Shown: positions 7,832 through 16,913, counted from the first letter of the stretch. The stretch: 64,000 nucleotides of DNA from Paenibacillus_E qinlingensis (GCF_028746185.1 NZ_JAQIVH010000024.1:1-64000); one strand, 5' to 3'. Translations and numbers: made by a program. Notes: a model not told the origin generated them from the letters alone.

Positions 7832-9271
7832 CTACTCTTCTTTATTCTGCTGCTTCTCTTTCAACCAGCGCGGAGCGCCCTTGCTCTTGCGATCGCGCTC
7901 GCGTTGCGCTTTGCTGACGGCCTTGCCTGCGGCGGCCGTCTTCCCTTGTGCTGCCGGCTTCGCCGGAGCAGCGCCCTGCTGGCCGCGCGCGTCTGGCGCC
8001 GCGGCACTTACAGACACCGCGCCCGCAGGCGCGGCAGCCTCACGCGCGCCGGCGGAGCCGCTGCGCGAAGGTGCTGCGCTTGGGCGCGCGGCTTCACGGC
8101 GGCTGCGCATCGTAGCCGCACTGCGGTCTTGGGCCGGGTCAACCAACCGGCCCTCGTACATGGCTTTCGGCTCAATCGTGATGCCGAGCTGCTTCTCGAA
8201 TTTCTCAATGATGAAAAGCTCTCTCGAGGTCACGATAGAGATCGAAGTTCCCTCACGGCCCATCCGGCCTGTCCGACCTACACGGTGAAGATAATACTCC
8301 GCATTCGTCGCCACATCCAGATGGAAGACGTGCGTCACACCTTCAATATCAAGACCTCTGGCAGCAACGTCCGTCGCCAATAATAATTGGAATTTCCCTT
8401 CACGGAAATTACCCATGACTTTGGCTCGATCCTGCTTGCTCGCTTCACCATATAAAGCTTCAACAGAAAGCCCGACATATTGAAGCTTGCCAACGACTTG
8501 TGCAATATCATCAGTCACATTAATAAAGACAATTGCTGAAGTTGGCTTAATCATCCGAACAAGTCTACGGAGGGTGTCGATCTTTTCACGTTCCTGACAC
8601 ACGACATAGTGATGCTCCAACGTTTCAGCGGTACGCTGGGAAGGGTTAATTTTGATAATAACCGGATCTTTCAGCCATCTGCCTGCTGCTTGCTCCGTAC
8701 TTTGAGGAATTGTTGCCGAGACAAACACCATTTGACTTGTGCGAAGCATACCTTTAAGTACAGCTTCCACATCCTGCATAGAGCCAAGTTCAAACACTTG
8801 GTCAACTTCATCAACAATGCCCATTTTCACATGATGCAGCGTAAGTTTGCGAACTTTCATTAACTCCAGCAAACGTCCAGGCGTTCCAACAACGATATGC
8901 GGATGAAGGCGCAGCTTCTCAATCTGTCTGGCAACTGCCGCTCCGCCGATTAGGGATTGTGAACGAATAGGTCCCCCGCTCGTCAATTTCTCAATTTCCT
9001 GCATGATCTGCATGCCCAACTCTCGTGTAGGAACAATGACCATGACTTGCAATTGTTTCTGAGTGGGATCAATTCGCTCCAAAGCAGGCAGCAAATAAGC
9101 TAATGTTTTGCCTGTTCCCGTTTGGGATTGAATAATCGCGTCTTTACCCTGCAAGAGAACTGGAATACCTTCCGCTTGAATCGGCGTTGGCTCACCAATC
9201 CCTAATTCTTGTAATTTATCTAAATAAGTCTGTGCAATCTGCAGCTCTTCGAAACTCGTGCTCAATACCAT
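7832..9271 (-). CDS. DEAD-box ATP-dependent RNA helicase
   Basis: This is a 479-residue RNA helicase. It has the Q motif (about 6-34), motif I QTGTGKT (51-57), Ia VPTREL, Ib TPGRLLEL, motif II as DEVD instead of DEAD, motif III SATIP, motif IV-V region LLATDVAARGLDIEGV and motif VI HRVGRTGRMGREG. The core ends near residue 380. The last 85 residues are a low-complexity tail rich in Ala, Arg, Ser, Pro and Lys, encoded by strikingly GC-rich DNA (about 7900-8110) that creates long shadow frames on the other strand. Basic tails of this kind in CshA-like proteins bind RNA or ribosomes and favour condensates. The likely role is RNA unwinding in ribosome assembly or mRNA decay. Confidence 0.93.
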   Translation of the reverse strand: MVLSTSFEELQIAQTYLDKLQELGIGEPTPIQAEGIPVLLQGKDAIIQSQTGTGKTLAYLLPALERIDPTQKQLQVMVIVPTRELGMQIMQEIEKLTSGGPIRSQSLIGGAAVARQIEKLRLHPHIVVGTPGRLLELMKVRKLTLHHVKMGIVDEVDQVFELGSMQDVEAVLKGMLRTSQMVFVSATIPQSTEQAAGRWLKDPVIIKINPSQRTAETLEHHYVVCQEREKIDTLRRLVRMIKPTSAIVFINVTDDIAQVVGKLQYVGLSVEALYGEASKQDRAKVMGNFREGKFQLLLATDVAARGLDIEGVTHVFHLDVATNAEYYLHRVGRTGRMGREGTSISIVTSRELFIIEKFEKQLGITIEPKAMYEGRLVDPAQDRSAATMRSRREAARPSAAPSRSGSAGAREAAAPAGAVSVSAAAPDARGQQGAAPAKPAAQGKTAAAGKAVSKAQRERDRKSKGAPRWLKEKQQNKEE

Positions 9272-9350
9272 ATACCCCTTTTCTCTTCCAACCTCATCCC
9301 CATATTATATGCTAGAGTGCTTCAGCAAACAAATATGTAGACACCAAACT

Positions 9351-9929
9351 CTATCTATCTGATCCCCATTCATCCAAAAACTTCTGTTTAATGGCATCCC
9401 GTGCCCGAAAAAGCCTTTGTCGCACAACCCCTTCGGTTACACAAAGTTCACTAGCCATATCTTTATAAGATAAATTATGTATCCATTTCATGGCGATAAT
9501 CTGTCTATAGGAAGGATTAAGTTGATTGATATAAGCAATAACAGCTTCTCTCATGACTTTCATTTCAACTTCTACATCTGGCGAACCCGAATAATCCGAA
9601 GTTGGGGCGGACTCCTTTAAGGAGAAAAGCACCTCTGTCTCGAGTTCATCACGATTACGTCTATGTTTGCGCAAATGATTCAGCGTTACATTCCGCGTAA
9701 GTCGCTTCAGCCAGCCCTCATATTTATCAATTTCCGTTAATAAAGGGGCTTTGTGAACTGCACGGAGAAAGGCTTCCTGAATAATGTCCTCTACGGCAGC
9801 ATGATCTCTTAAAATAAAATTAATCATTGGATAAACGAGCAAGTAAAATTCTTTATAAATCTGTTCCTGCATGCTCGTATCTAATGTGTTAAAGTCGCTG
9901 TTAAATATTTCTTTCAGTGACTTCATCAT
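9351..9929 (-). CDS. ECF-type RNA polymerase sigma factor
   Basis: This is a 192-residue sigma-70 family protein. Region 2 lies at about 25-95 (AAVEDIIQEAFLRAVHKAPLL, then WLKRLTRNVTLNHLRKHRR) and region 4 at about 130-185 (PSYRQIIAMKWIHNLSYKDMA, helix-turn-helix VTEGVVRQRLFRARDAIK). There is no region 1.1 or 3, so it is a group IV (ECF) factor. Starts at 9929 and 9926 (ATG ATG) share the run AGGGGGG. No anti-sigma gene is adjacent: downstream is the DEAD-box gene and upstream a divergent small gene. Its control is therefore not obvious from context. Confidence 0.9.
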   Translation of the reverse strand: MMKSLKEIFNSDFNTLDTSMQEQIYKEFYLLVYPMINFILRDHAAVEDIIQEAFLRAVHKAPLLTEIDKYEGWLKRLTRNVTLNHLRKHRRNRDELETEVLFSLKESAPTSDYSGSPDVEVEMKVMREAVIAYINQLNPSYRQIIAMKWIHNLSYKDMASELCVTEGVVRQRLFRARDAIKQKFLDEWGSDR

Positions 9930-10089
9930 ATTCCCCCCTAGCCTACAGGTAAAAAGATCTAAAGTGTATCTACCTTATTTTAGGTTAAAAAGGGGGAGTA
10001 AACAATCGTTACTGCTAAAAAAAATAGGAAAAATTTTCCCTTAGCAATAGGAAGCGATTGCATGGAAGAGGGGAATGCTTCGGAACCTT

Positions 10090-10118
10090 TTGACAGCCTC
10101 TTCTTCATCCTTTAAACT
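10090..10118 (+). promoter_or_regulatory. sigma-A promoter
   Basis: TTGACA, 17-bp spacer, TAAACT, about 40 bp upstream of the small gene at 10164. The rest of the divergent intergenic space (9930-10089) holds a T/A-rich stretch with no clear motif. Confidence 0.7.
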
Positions 10119-10163
10119 AAAAGTGCTCCATTTACTCTATTTCCATCCGAAGGGATGACGTGC

Positions 10164-10427
10164 ATGCCTACCGATTTTGAAAACGATTTTAACACATTGG
10201 TCGCCAAGACTGCGGAACTTATTACAGGTGATACATCCCCAGAAATGATCGAGAAAATCAAAATATGGGCTTTCTTTAACCATGTTCATAAAGCACTACC
10301 TGCACTTGCCTCCCATTGGAATCAATCTCATCCTGAGGGCAAAGCAGAAATGCGAAAGATTTTCGAAGAAATCCGCGCACTCAATCAAGCGAAGCAAGCA
10401 GCAAAGTCTGATCCGGCTGAAACGTAG
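10164..10427 (+). CDS. small hypothetical protein
   Basis: This is an 87-residue, soluble, helix-rich protein starting MPTDFENDF. I do not recognise a named family. It has its own sigma-A promoter and terminator and a normal codon pattern, so it is almost certainly real. The frame also allows ATG 10155, but AAGGG at 10150-10154 is better placed for 10164. It is divergent from the ECF sigma gene, which could mean joint control, though nothing in the protein (no zinc finger, no membrane segment) resembles an anti-sigma factor. Confidence 0.75.
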   Translation: MPTDFENDFNTLVAKTAELITGDTSPEMIEKIKIWAFFNHVHKALPALASHWNQSHPEGKAEMRKIFEEIRALNQAKQAAKSDPAET

Positions 10428-10438
10428 AATAGGTACAG

Positions 10439-10480
10439 AAAAAGCGACCCCCATGTGACTGGGAGCCGCTTTATTTTTTA
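10439..10480. terminator. bidirectional terminator
   Basis: AAAAAGCG and CGCTTTA arms with an inner CCC/GGG pairing and a T-run (TTATTTTTT) to the right and A-run to the left. It serves the two convergent genes and overlaps the last codons of the SDR gene. Confidence 0.75.
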
Positions 10481-11247
10481 TTCATGATACCCGACGCCAG
10501 TTTATTAAAAAGGCGAGGAAACAAATGAAATAATTTAATCCCGACACCCGCTACAAAAGGCAGGTTCTTCTCTGGAATGTTTTTCTCGATGGCATGAATC
10601 AGCTCTTTGACTACTTTTTCGGGCTTTAACATAAACCAAGCGATGTTCTTGACATAATTACCGGTCGGATCCGCCTTGTCGAAAAATGGTGTCGCAATCG
10701 GACCTGGATTAATCGCTGTCACGGATACCCCAGATTTCGCTAATTCCATCCGCAAACTATTCGTAAATCCTAGTACGGCATGCTTGGTTGCCGAATAGGC
10801 TGTTGATTTGGCAGAGCCAATTTTACCTGCCATTGAGGCAACATTGACGATATGGCCACTACCTGCCTTTAACATATGCGGAAGGACTGCCTGCGTGCAA
10901 CGTACGAGCCCCAGATAATTCACATCCATCATCTCTTCAAAATGAGCAAGAGGCGCTTCCGTAAATGCTTCAAATATGCCATATCCAGCGTTATTAATCA
11001 GTATATCAATTCGCCCAAACTCGGCGATGATGCGACTTACAACGCCATTTACCTCATCTGTATTCGTAACATCCATAGCGTATACAGCATGTTGCCCCGG
11101 CAAGCTTGATGCAATTTGTTTCAACATGTCCGTTCGCCGTGCTGTCAACACAGGTATAGCGCCTTTCGCTGCAAATTGCTGCGCCATCAACGCTCCAATC
11201 CCACTTGAAGCACCTGTAATCAAGACAACCTTATTCTTGATTTCCAA
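10471..11247 (-). CDS. short-chain dehydrogenase/reductase
   Basis: This is a classical SDR of about 258 residues. It has the NAD(P) site TGASSGIG near the N-terminus, NNAG, catalytic Ser in NVASMAG, YSATK as YxxxK, and the PG motif INPGPIATPF. The basic residues after beta-2 (TARRTD) favour NADPH. The frame is open to 11307, but the residues there (a Trp/Arg-rich stretch) do not belong to an SDR. TTG at 11247 gives a normal N-terminus (EIKNKVVLITGASSG) and has AGGGGG about 9 nt upstream. The substrate is unknown. It belongs to the DltE/YqjQ-like group by general appearance. Confidence 0.88.
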   Translation of the reverse strand: MEIKNKVVLITGASSGIGALMAQQFAAKGAIPVLTARRTDMLKQIASSLPGQHAVYAMDVTNTDEVNGVVSRIIAEFGRIDILINNAGYGIFEAFTEAPLAHFEEMMDVNYLGLVRCTQAVLPHMLKAGSGHIVNVASMAGKIGSAKSTAYSATKHAVLGFTNSLRMELAKSGVSVTAINPGPIATPFFDKADPTGNYVKNIAWFMLKPEKVVKELIHAIEKNIPEKNLPFVAGVGIKLFHLFPRLFNKLASGIMNKK

Positions 11248-11271
11248 CCACTTCCACCCCCTTCTACGCAC

Positions 11272-11305
11272 AAAAAAAATGGAGCTACCATCATACTGGT
11301 ACTCC
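11272..11305 (-). terminator. rho-independent terminator
   Basis: On the minus strand: GGAGTACCA/TGGTAGCTCC hairpin followed by ATTTTTTTT. It ends the cheX-like transcript directly upstream of the SDR gene. Confidence 0.9.
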
Positions 11306-11321
11306 AACGTTCTTACTTATA

Positions 11322-11780
11322 TTACGTAATTAACACTTGAATGTCTAGTTCGCCAATGCCATCCATAATTAAAGGAATGGTTAATGCTCTCTTCGGCACA
11401 AATCCTGCTGCCGTTGCAGATTGGACTAACTTCGGTGGTGTAATGTCTACCCGAACGCCTTGGTTAAAGAGCATCGTGCTCGCATTGCCACTAATCATAT
11501 TGCCCAGTTCAGAAATGGCACTCTTTCCCATTTCATCCATTTCAGTAATGACGAATCCACCCATCATGGCAGAAACCATTTTCAAAGCAACATCTTCAGC
11601 CAAGCCGAATACGACGTCGCCTTCCATTTGTCCAGTCATACCAATTTGGATCCAGATATACTTTTCCACAAATTTGACGTCTTTAATGCCGAGCTGCCCT
11701 GTCGTTGGGCGAATGTTAGCAACTTGCTCGATGACGATTCTAGCCGACTCCAAAAAGGGATTAATGTACTCAGCCTTCAT
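11322..11780 (-). CDS. cheX: CheX-like chemotaxis phosphatase
   Basis: This is a 152-residue member of the CheC/CheX/FliY family, which dephosphorylates CheY-P. The diagnostic helix is present: SAISELGNMISGNA (residues about 88-101) carries the conserved E-x-x-N pair used for catalysis. The protein is alpha/beta with the IWIQIGMTGQMEGDVVFGL central strands. There is one catalytic helix rather than two, which fits CheX rather than CheC. It stands alone, away from flagellar genes, with its own promoter (TTGACA-17-TATTAT) and terminator. An independent role in adjusting CheY or another response regulator is likely. Confidence 0.88.
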   Translation of the reverse strand: MKAEYINPFLESARIVIEQVANIRPTTGQLGIKDVKFVEKYIWIQIGMTGQMEGDVVFGLAEDVALKMVSAMMGGFVITEMDEMGKSAISELGNMISGNASTMLFNQGVRVDITPPKLVQSATAAGFVPKRALTIPLIMDGIGELDIQVLIT

Positions 11781-11844
11781 AGCTCCGCTCCGATCTCATT
11801 TGTGAATAAGTTCCACAGAAAAACGACCTTTTTCAACATTATAC

Positions 11845-11873
11845 ATAATATTTTAGGACAAGTATACTGTCAA
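11845..11873 (-). promoter_or_regulatory. sigma-A promoter of cheX-like gene
   Basis: On the minus strand: TTGACA, 17-bp spacer, TATTAT, about 65 bp before the start codon. Confidence 0.75.
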
Positions 11874-12060
11874 TTTAACAAAAATAGTTCCATCTACTCA
11901 GATACACGCCACATTTCTGCCTTCATACTTAAATTGTCGAAACCTGGTATATAAACGCTACAAAATAATTAAAATGCAAATACAATGGTAAATTATACAA
12001 AATAATAACTATTCCTGTTAAACTATGAAAGAGAATCTAAAAAAGGAGAGATGAGAGTCA

Positions 12061-13740
12061 ATGACGATGAACCCCCCTCCTGTAAGTACACGAAAATTCA
12101 CAATCTACCTGATAGGCGGCATAGCGATCATCAGTATTCCTTTATTTTATTTGCAACACTTATCTTTTTTTCAACATAACCTCATGGCAAGCATCACTCT
12201 CGATTGTGGGATGTTCGTCGTATTAATGTTACTCGCCTTATTCGTAATAAGGTTACTCAAGCGACGTGAAGCCAGTATTTCGGAATCTGCGGAGCGATAT
12301 AAATCACTTTTCGACAACCATCCTGATTCCATCATTTCCTTTAGTTTGGATGGTGATATCCTTTCTTCGAATCATGGACTTGAAAGCTTGCTCGGATTGG
12401 GTGAAGAATCCTCCAAATCAGCCTCATTTCTTCCAATGATCCACCCTCCTGATCTACTCAAAACGCTGCACCACTTCCAAGTGGCTTCAGAAGGAATGCC
12501 CCAAAATTTCGATGCTTCATTCTTACATCAAAATGGATACCCTATCCCTTCTAATGTAACTTTTGTTCCCACTAAGGTGGGTAACCAAATCGTTGGGGTT
12601 TATGCTATTCTGAAAGATTTGACTGAGATCAGGGAGCAGAAGAAAGAAATTGATAAGCTCTACAAACAAAATCAACTCATTCTCAATTCGGTTTCGGAAG
12701 GCATTTATGGCATTGATACGAATGGACGCACCATTTTCTGGAACAAGGCCGCGGAAGCCATTACCGGTTGGAAAGTGGATGAAATGTTAGGTAGACGCAT
12801 ACATAACTTAATTCGACCGCTTCATGAGGATGGGACTTTTGTCATACCGGAGGAAAACACGACAGTCAATACAATGCTTCAACGTGAAGGTGCAATATTG
12901 AATGAAGACCTGTTCTGGAAAAAGGATGGAGCCAGTTTTCCCGTTGAGTACATGTCCAGTCCCATGCTTGATGGGGGTGGCCAGCTGCTAGGTACCGTCA
13001 TTACATTTAGTGATATTACGGAGTTGAAGAAGACGCAGGAGTTGCTTATTAAATCCGATAAGCTGTCTGCTGTTGGACAATTGGCTGCTGGTGTTGCACA
13101 TGAAATCCGCAATCCGCTGACCGCCTTAAAAGGATTCCTCAAGCTGCTCAAAACAAGCTCTGCCAAGGAGCAATATTACATTGAAATTATGCAAAAAGAA
13201 CTACAGCGTATAGAATTTATTGTGAATGAGTTTTTGTTTGTTTCTAAACCACAGGCTACCCACTTCGTTACTAGTACGTTATACACGATCATCATGAGCA
13301 CTGTCGAGCTACTTCAGCCTCAAGCACTGCTCTCTAATATCGAAATTGAAGCAGAGGTAGATTCTGGGCTTCCGCCTGTAACGTGTGATGAGAATCAAAT
13401 CAAGCAGGTCTTTATTAATATTATGAAAAATGCCATAGAGTCAATGGAGCAAGGTGGAAATCTGCGAATTCATGCAGAGCTGAAAGGTTCAGGCAATCAA
13501 ATTCTTGTTCGCTTCGTGGATCAGGGCTGTGGTATTGCGCCTGAACGCCTCCCCAAACTTGGGGAACCCTTCTATAGCACTAAGGAAAAAGGAACTGGAC
13601 TAGGACTGATGGTTTGTTACCGAATCATTGAAGCGCATGGTGGATTCATGAAAATTAGCTCTAAACTTACGGAGGGTACGATCGTCGAGATCACGCTGCC
13701 CACAACAACTTACCTATCTAAAGGAGAAGCAACAGGATGA
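12061..13740 (+). CDS. two-PAS sensor histidine kinase (sporulation-kinase type)
   Basis: This is a 559-residue membrane kinase. Two transmembrane segments lie at about 13-30 and 40-63 with almost no external loop. PAS1 is about 75-190, PAS2 about 200-320 (GIYGIDTNGRTIFWNKAAEAITGW). The HisKA domain has phospho-acceptor His in LAAGVAHEIRNPLTALKGFL (about 345-364), followed by HATPase_c with N box NIMKNAIESM, G1 DQGCGI, F box and G2 GTGLGL. This architecture is typical of KinA/B/C/E-like kinases that feed the Spo0A phosphorelay. No response regulator is adjacent, which supports that reading. The start has AAGGAG nearby. The stop overlaps the next gene by ATGA, so a HAD phosphatase is translationally coupled. 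Confidence 0.92.
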   Translation: MTMNPPPVSTRKFTIYLIGGIAIISIPLFYLQHLSFFQHNLMASITLDCGMFVVLMLLALFVIRLLKRREASISESAERYKSLFDNHPDSIISFSLDGDILSSNHGLESLLGLGEESSKSASFLPMIHPPDLLKTLHHFQVASEGMPQNFDASFLHQNGYPIPSNVTFVPTKVGNQIVGVYAILKDLTEIREQKKEIDKLYKQNQLILNSVSEGIYGIDTNGRTIFWNKAAEAITGWKVDEMLGRRIHNLIRPLHEDGTFVIPEENTTVNTMLQREGAILNEDLFWKKDGASFPVEYMSSPMLDGGGQLLGTVITFSDITELKKTQELLIKSDKLSAVGQLAAGVAHEIRNPLTALKGFLKLLKTSSAKEQYYIEIMQKELQRIEFIVNEFLFVSKPQATHFVTSTLYTIIMSTVELLQPQALLSNIEIEAEVDSGLPPVTCDENQIKQVFINIMKNAIESMEQGGNLRIHAELKGSGNQILVRFVDQGCGIAPERLPKLGEPFYSTKEKGTGLGLMVCYRIIEAHGGFMKISSKLTEGTIVEITLPTTTYLSKGEATG

Positions 13741-14534
13741 ACGGATTTCTAATCGATCTAGATGGCACACTTTACAGAGGGCACGAGCCTATCCCTGGTG
13801 CCGCTGCTTTCTTGCAATGGCTCCAGCAGGAGCAATTGCCTTACCTCTTGGTGACGAATAATTCGTCCCGCACCCCAGAACAAGTTGCCGAGCATCTGCA
13901 AGCGCTCGGCATGGAGGTACCCGCGGCAGCCGTCTATACGTCTTCACAGGCGGCTGCGCAGTACTTGACCGAGCAGCGCGCTGGTCAGCGCGTGCATATG
14001 ATCGGCGAAGACGGCCTGCGGATTGCTTTGAACGCAGCCGGCTTCGCACTAGAGGAGACGACGCCGGATTACGTCGTCCAGGGCATTGACCGCAGCTTCA
14101 CCTACGGGAAGCTGACGGAAGCGGTCCGCCATCTGAAACATGGCGCGACCTATGTCTTAACCAATCCCGACCGGATGCTTCCGTCGGATGGAGGGCTTAT
14201 GCCAGGGGCGGGCTCCCTGGCCGCTTCGATCACCGCCGCCTCCGGCGTAGAGCCGGTGGTGATCGGTAAGCCTTCGCCGATCATTATGGCGTATGCCATT
14301 GAGCGGCTCGGTCTGCCTGCCGCCGATGTCTGGGTCATCGGCGATAACGTGCACACCGATATCCGCGGAGGTGCGATGGCGGGGTGCCGCACTGCTCTTG
14401 TGCTGACGGGCGTTGCGACGCCAGACAATGTGCACGAGCAGCTGGCGTCGGCTGGTTTGACGCCGGACTTGGTCTGCACGGATTTACCGCATTTCATAGC
14501 GCAGCTGAATTTGTTATCGTCACCGACCAAGTAA
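13737..14534 (+). CDS. HAD-IIA (NagD/YutF-like) phosphatase
   Basis: This is a 265-residue HAD-IIA hydrolase. It has motif I DLDGTLYRG (7-15), motif II VTNNSSR (39-45), a C2 cap with IGEDGLR, KPSP as motif III and GDNVHTDIRGG as motif IV. Relatives (NagD, AraL, YutF) dephosphorylate sugar phosphates and pyridoxal phosphate. The DNA is richer in GC than the kinase gene in front of it. Translation is coupled to that kinase (4-nt overlap), which is unusual company for such an enzyme and may be accidental operon neighbouring. Confidence 0.92.
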   Translation: MNGFLIDLDGTLYRGHEPIPGAAAFLQWLQQEQLPYLLVTNNSSRTPEQVAEHLQALGMEVPAAAVYTSSQAAAQYLTEQRAGQRVHMIGEDGLRIALNAAGFALEETTPDYVVQGIDRSFTYGKLTEAVRHLKHGATYVLTNPDRMLPSDGGLMPGAGSLAASITAASGVEPVVIGKPSPIIMAYAIERLGLPAADVWVIGDNVHTDIRGGAMAGCRTALVLTGVATPDNVHEQLASAGLTPDLVCTDLPHFIAQLNLLSSPTK

Positions 14535-14549
14535 GAGATGACTACTGTA

Positions 14550-14745
14550 CAGTTGCATTAATCCGATTTTGCTCAATTAAACCTAGGATTTCCGTTTAAG
14601 TATAGCCATTAATCCGATTTCGCCGAACTAATTACCCATATTCCTCTTGTGGGAGTCATTAGATGCGATTTAGTTAGGCTATTTCGGACTAATTAAGTTT
14701 TAATACCGCTGAAAGTGAAATTAATTCGTTAATTTCGGACTAATG
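14550..14745. repeat. degenerate short intergenic repeats
   Basis: The unit ATTAATCCGATTT(T/C)GC occurs at about 14556 and 14609, and the opposite-oriented ATTTCGGACTAAT occurs at about 14679 and 14732. No reading frame runs through the block. It resembles the dispersed repeats at 7.0 and 38.7 kb in size and layout but not in sequence. Confidence 0.45.
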
Positions 14746-14750
14746 AAAAA

Positions 14751-14786
14751 AAGCACTACCTTGTTCGACAAGGTAGTGCTTTTTTC
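14751..14786. terminator. bidirectional terminator
   Basis: A perfect stem AAGCACTACCTT/AAGGTAGTGCTT has T-runs on both sides. It separates the HAD gene (+) from the PadR gene (-). Confidence 0.93.
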
Positions 14787-14794
14787 AATTTGCT

Positions 14795-15373
14795 TCACTC
14801 GATCCGATCCCAATTCACATCGAGCTCCGTATTTCTTTCCTGCAGCCTGCCATCTCGAGCATCCTGCTGCAGTTCTTCTAGCCATTTTAACTCGGTAAAA
14901 GCACGTTTATAGCTGCCAACCAACATTTGCAAAACAACTCGTGGAACAATGTTCAAATGCTCGTTGTACAAACTTTTCATCTTGTTCATGATCATTTTTT
15001 GTTCCAAAATTTTATGTTCAAGAATATCGGCAATCTTAGCTTGGTCGCCATGAACGGTAAATGGCAGTGCCACATAGAGCGGATGATAATGTTTAATCTC
15101 TTCATGCAATTGATGAGACAACAGTTCTTGAAATTTTTGCTTACCAGCTTCCGTAATTTGATAAATGGTTTTCTCGGGGCGATTCGTATCGCGCACGACT
15201 TCTAATGCTTCTACATGACCATCCTTATGCAGTTGATCCATGGCATAGTAGAGCGAGCCGTCTTGCAGCTTCATATAATTCGTCATGCCGCGATCTTTCA
15301 TCGTTTGACGAATCTCATAGGTATGCCGATTGGCTTCCATTAATAGTCCGAGAATGACCAGCTTCATCGACAT
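14795..15373 (-). CDS. PadR-family transcriptional regulator
   Basis: This is a 192-residue regulator. An N-terminal PadR winged helix (residues about 3-80: LVILGLLMEANRHTYEIRQTM, then DGSLYYAMDQLHKDGHVE and the YQITEAGKQKF wing) is followed by a C-terminal dimerisation coiled coil (Vir_act_alpha_C-like). It begins 13 bp after the stop of the efflux gene, so the two form one operon. PadR proteins with efflux pumps are usually drug-responsive autorepressors. The probable operator lies inside the shared promoter at 16957-16985. Confidence 0.92.
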   Translation of the reverse strand: MSMKLVILGLLMEANRHTYEIRQTMKDRGMTNYMKLQDGSLYYAMDQLHKDGHVEALEVVRDTNRPEKTIYQITEAGKQKFQELLSHQLHEEIKHYHPLYVALPFTVHGDQAKIADILEHKILEQKMIMNKMKSLYNEHLNIVPRVVLQMLVGSYKRAFTELKWLEELQQDARDGRLQERNTELDVNWDRIE

Positions 15374-15386
15374 GTGTGTTAACCTC

Positions 15387-16913
15387 CTAGTGTCCTACTG
15401 GTACATCTCCTTTAACAGGCGCTTTACCAACTTCTAGTTTAGCATTTCCCATCAATAAAATGAACGCAAGACCTAGTATAGCTAAGACAATCGTGGTTTG
15501 GAAAACAACGGCAATCGAATCAGCCAACGCGGTTAGGAGCTTATGCAGTACCTCTTTAGGAATATTCGCTCTCACTTCAGGTTGAAGCAGCATACGTGCA
15601 TCCTGGAACTTCTCTGCCATAGCTGGATCATTGAGCGATGTTGTGATCTTGTCTTTTAATGCATTGACTTGAATGCTCCCGAATATCGCTACTCCAATAG
15701 CAGAACCTACGGAACGGAAGAAAGCAACTAAGGATGTTACTGTACCCCTGCGACGGAAATCCACTTTGTGAAGTGCCGACATCGACGTGATCGGGAAACA
15801 AGCGCCAATACCTAGTCCGAGAATAATCATATAAGTCGTGATTACCCATCTCTCCGAATCAATGGAAATACCGCCAAGCAGCGATGTCGCCAACAGCAGA
15901 AGAGCGACTGATACTAATAGCACATTCCGATAAGAGAATTTACCGATAAAGCGACCGCCTAATGCACTACTTACGACGACACCTAGCATCATAGGAGTTA
16001 ATGTCGAGCCAGCCGATGTCGCAGAACCTTCGAATACGCCTTGGATAAACAAGGGAATGTACGTCCCCGCCGATATGAGAACCGCTCCATAAGCAAAGCT
16101 AACTCCCATGCTGGATGTAAACAACCGATTTTTGAACAAATCTAATGGTACAATGGGCTCGGCTGCGTTTTTCTCAATAAAAATAAAACCTGCTAACAGC
16201 ACGACGAATCCTGCAAATAACCCAATAATCTGCATCGAACCCCACGCATACTCTTTGCCGCCAAACTCCAATGCGAACATCAGTGAAACGATAGCTGCCG
16301 TTAATACAACCGTACCGCCCCAATCAATCTTAGCCTTGCTATGTTCCACGGACTCGTGATACGAGAAAATAATCATAATCAGAGAAATAATGCCTAATGG
16401 TAAATTGATAAAGAAAATCCATTCCCACGTCACATGATCTGTGAAGTATGCCCCGATAATAGGCCCAAGCACACTGGATAATCCGAATACTGCGCCGAAT
16501 AAGCCTTGCATTTTACCCCTTTTCTCTGGAGGAAAAATGTCAAAAATAATAGCAAAGGTAATCGGCATCAGCGCACCGCCACCAATACCTTGTATTGCAC
16601 GGTAGATGATCAACTGTGTCATTGACGTCGCTGTTCCACATAACGCAGAGCCAATCATAAAGACGACGATCCCGATAATGAAAAATAATTTGCGGCCATA
16701 CATATCTGAAAGTTTACCGAAGATGGGCATTGCCGCCACATTGGCAATCAGATAGGCCGAGAACACCCAAACAAATTGGCTGAAGCCGCCCAGCTTAGAG
16801 ACAATCGTTGGCATCGCTGTCGATACAATCGTCTGATCTAGAGAAGCCAGCAAGAGCCCTAGCATTAAGGCTACAACCGTTACGGTCGGATTTGATTTAC
16901 GTGATAAAGACAT
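15387..16913 (-). CDS. DHA2-family drug efflux transporter (EmrB/QacA type)
   Basis: This is a 14-segment MFS exporter of 508 residues. It shows motif D1 (LDQTIVSTAMPTI at about 25-37), motif A (GKLSDMYGRK), motif B (RAIQGIGGG) and motif C (GAVFGLSSVLGPIIGA), all hallmarks of proton-driven antiporters. The start ATG 16913 has AAGGAG upstream. It is cotranscribed with the padR gene that follows. The substrate cannot be read from the sequence. Confidence 0.93.
   Translation of the reverse strand: MSLSRKSNPTVTVVALMLGLLLASLDQTIVSTAMPTIVSKLGGFSQFVWVFSAYLIANVAAMPIFGKLSDMYGRKLFFIIGIVVFMIGSALCGTATSMTQLIIYRAIQGIGGGALMPITFAIIFDIFPPEKRGKMQGLFGAVFGLSSVLGPIIGAYFTDHVTWEWIFFINLPLGIISLIMIIFSYHESVEHSKAKIDWGGTVVLTAAIVSLMFALEFGGKEYAWGSMQIIGLFAGFVVLLAGFIFIEKNAAEPIVPLDLFKNRLFTSSMGVSFAYGAVLISAGTYIPLFIQGVFEGSATSAGSTLTPMMLGVVVSSALGGRFIGKFSYRNVLLVSVALLLLATSLLGGISIDSERWVITTYMIILGLGIGACFPITSMSALHKVDFRRRGTVTSLVAFFRSVGSAIGVAIFGSIQVNALKDKITTSLNDPAMAEKFQDARMLLQPEVRANIPKEVLHKLLTALADSIAVVFQTTIVLAILGLAFILLMGNAKLEVGKAPVKGDVPVGH

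Noticed and set aside
7806..8383. Plus-strand frames of 159-160 codons
   Set aside because: They are shadows of the GC-rich 3' part of the DEAD-box gene; their translation is Arg/Ala/Ser/Cys-rich and has no ribosome site.
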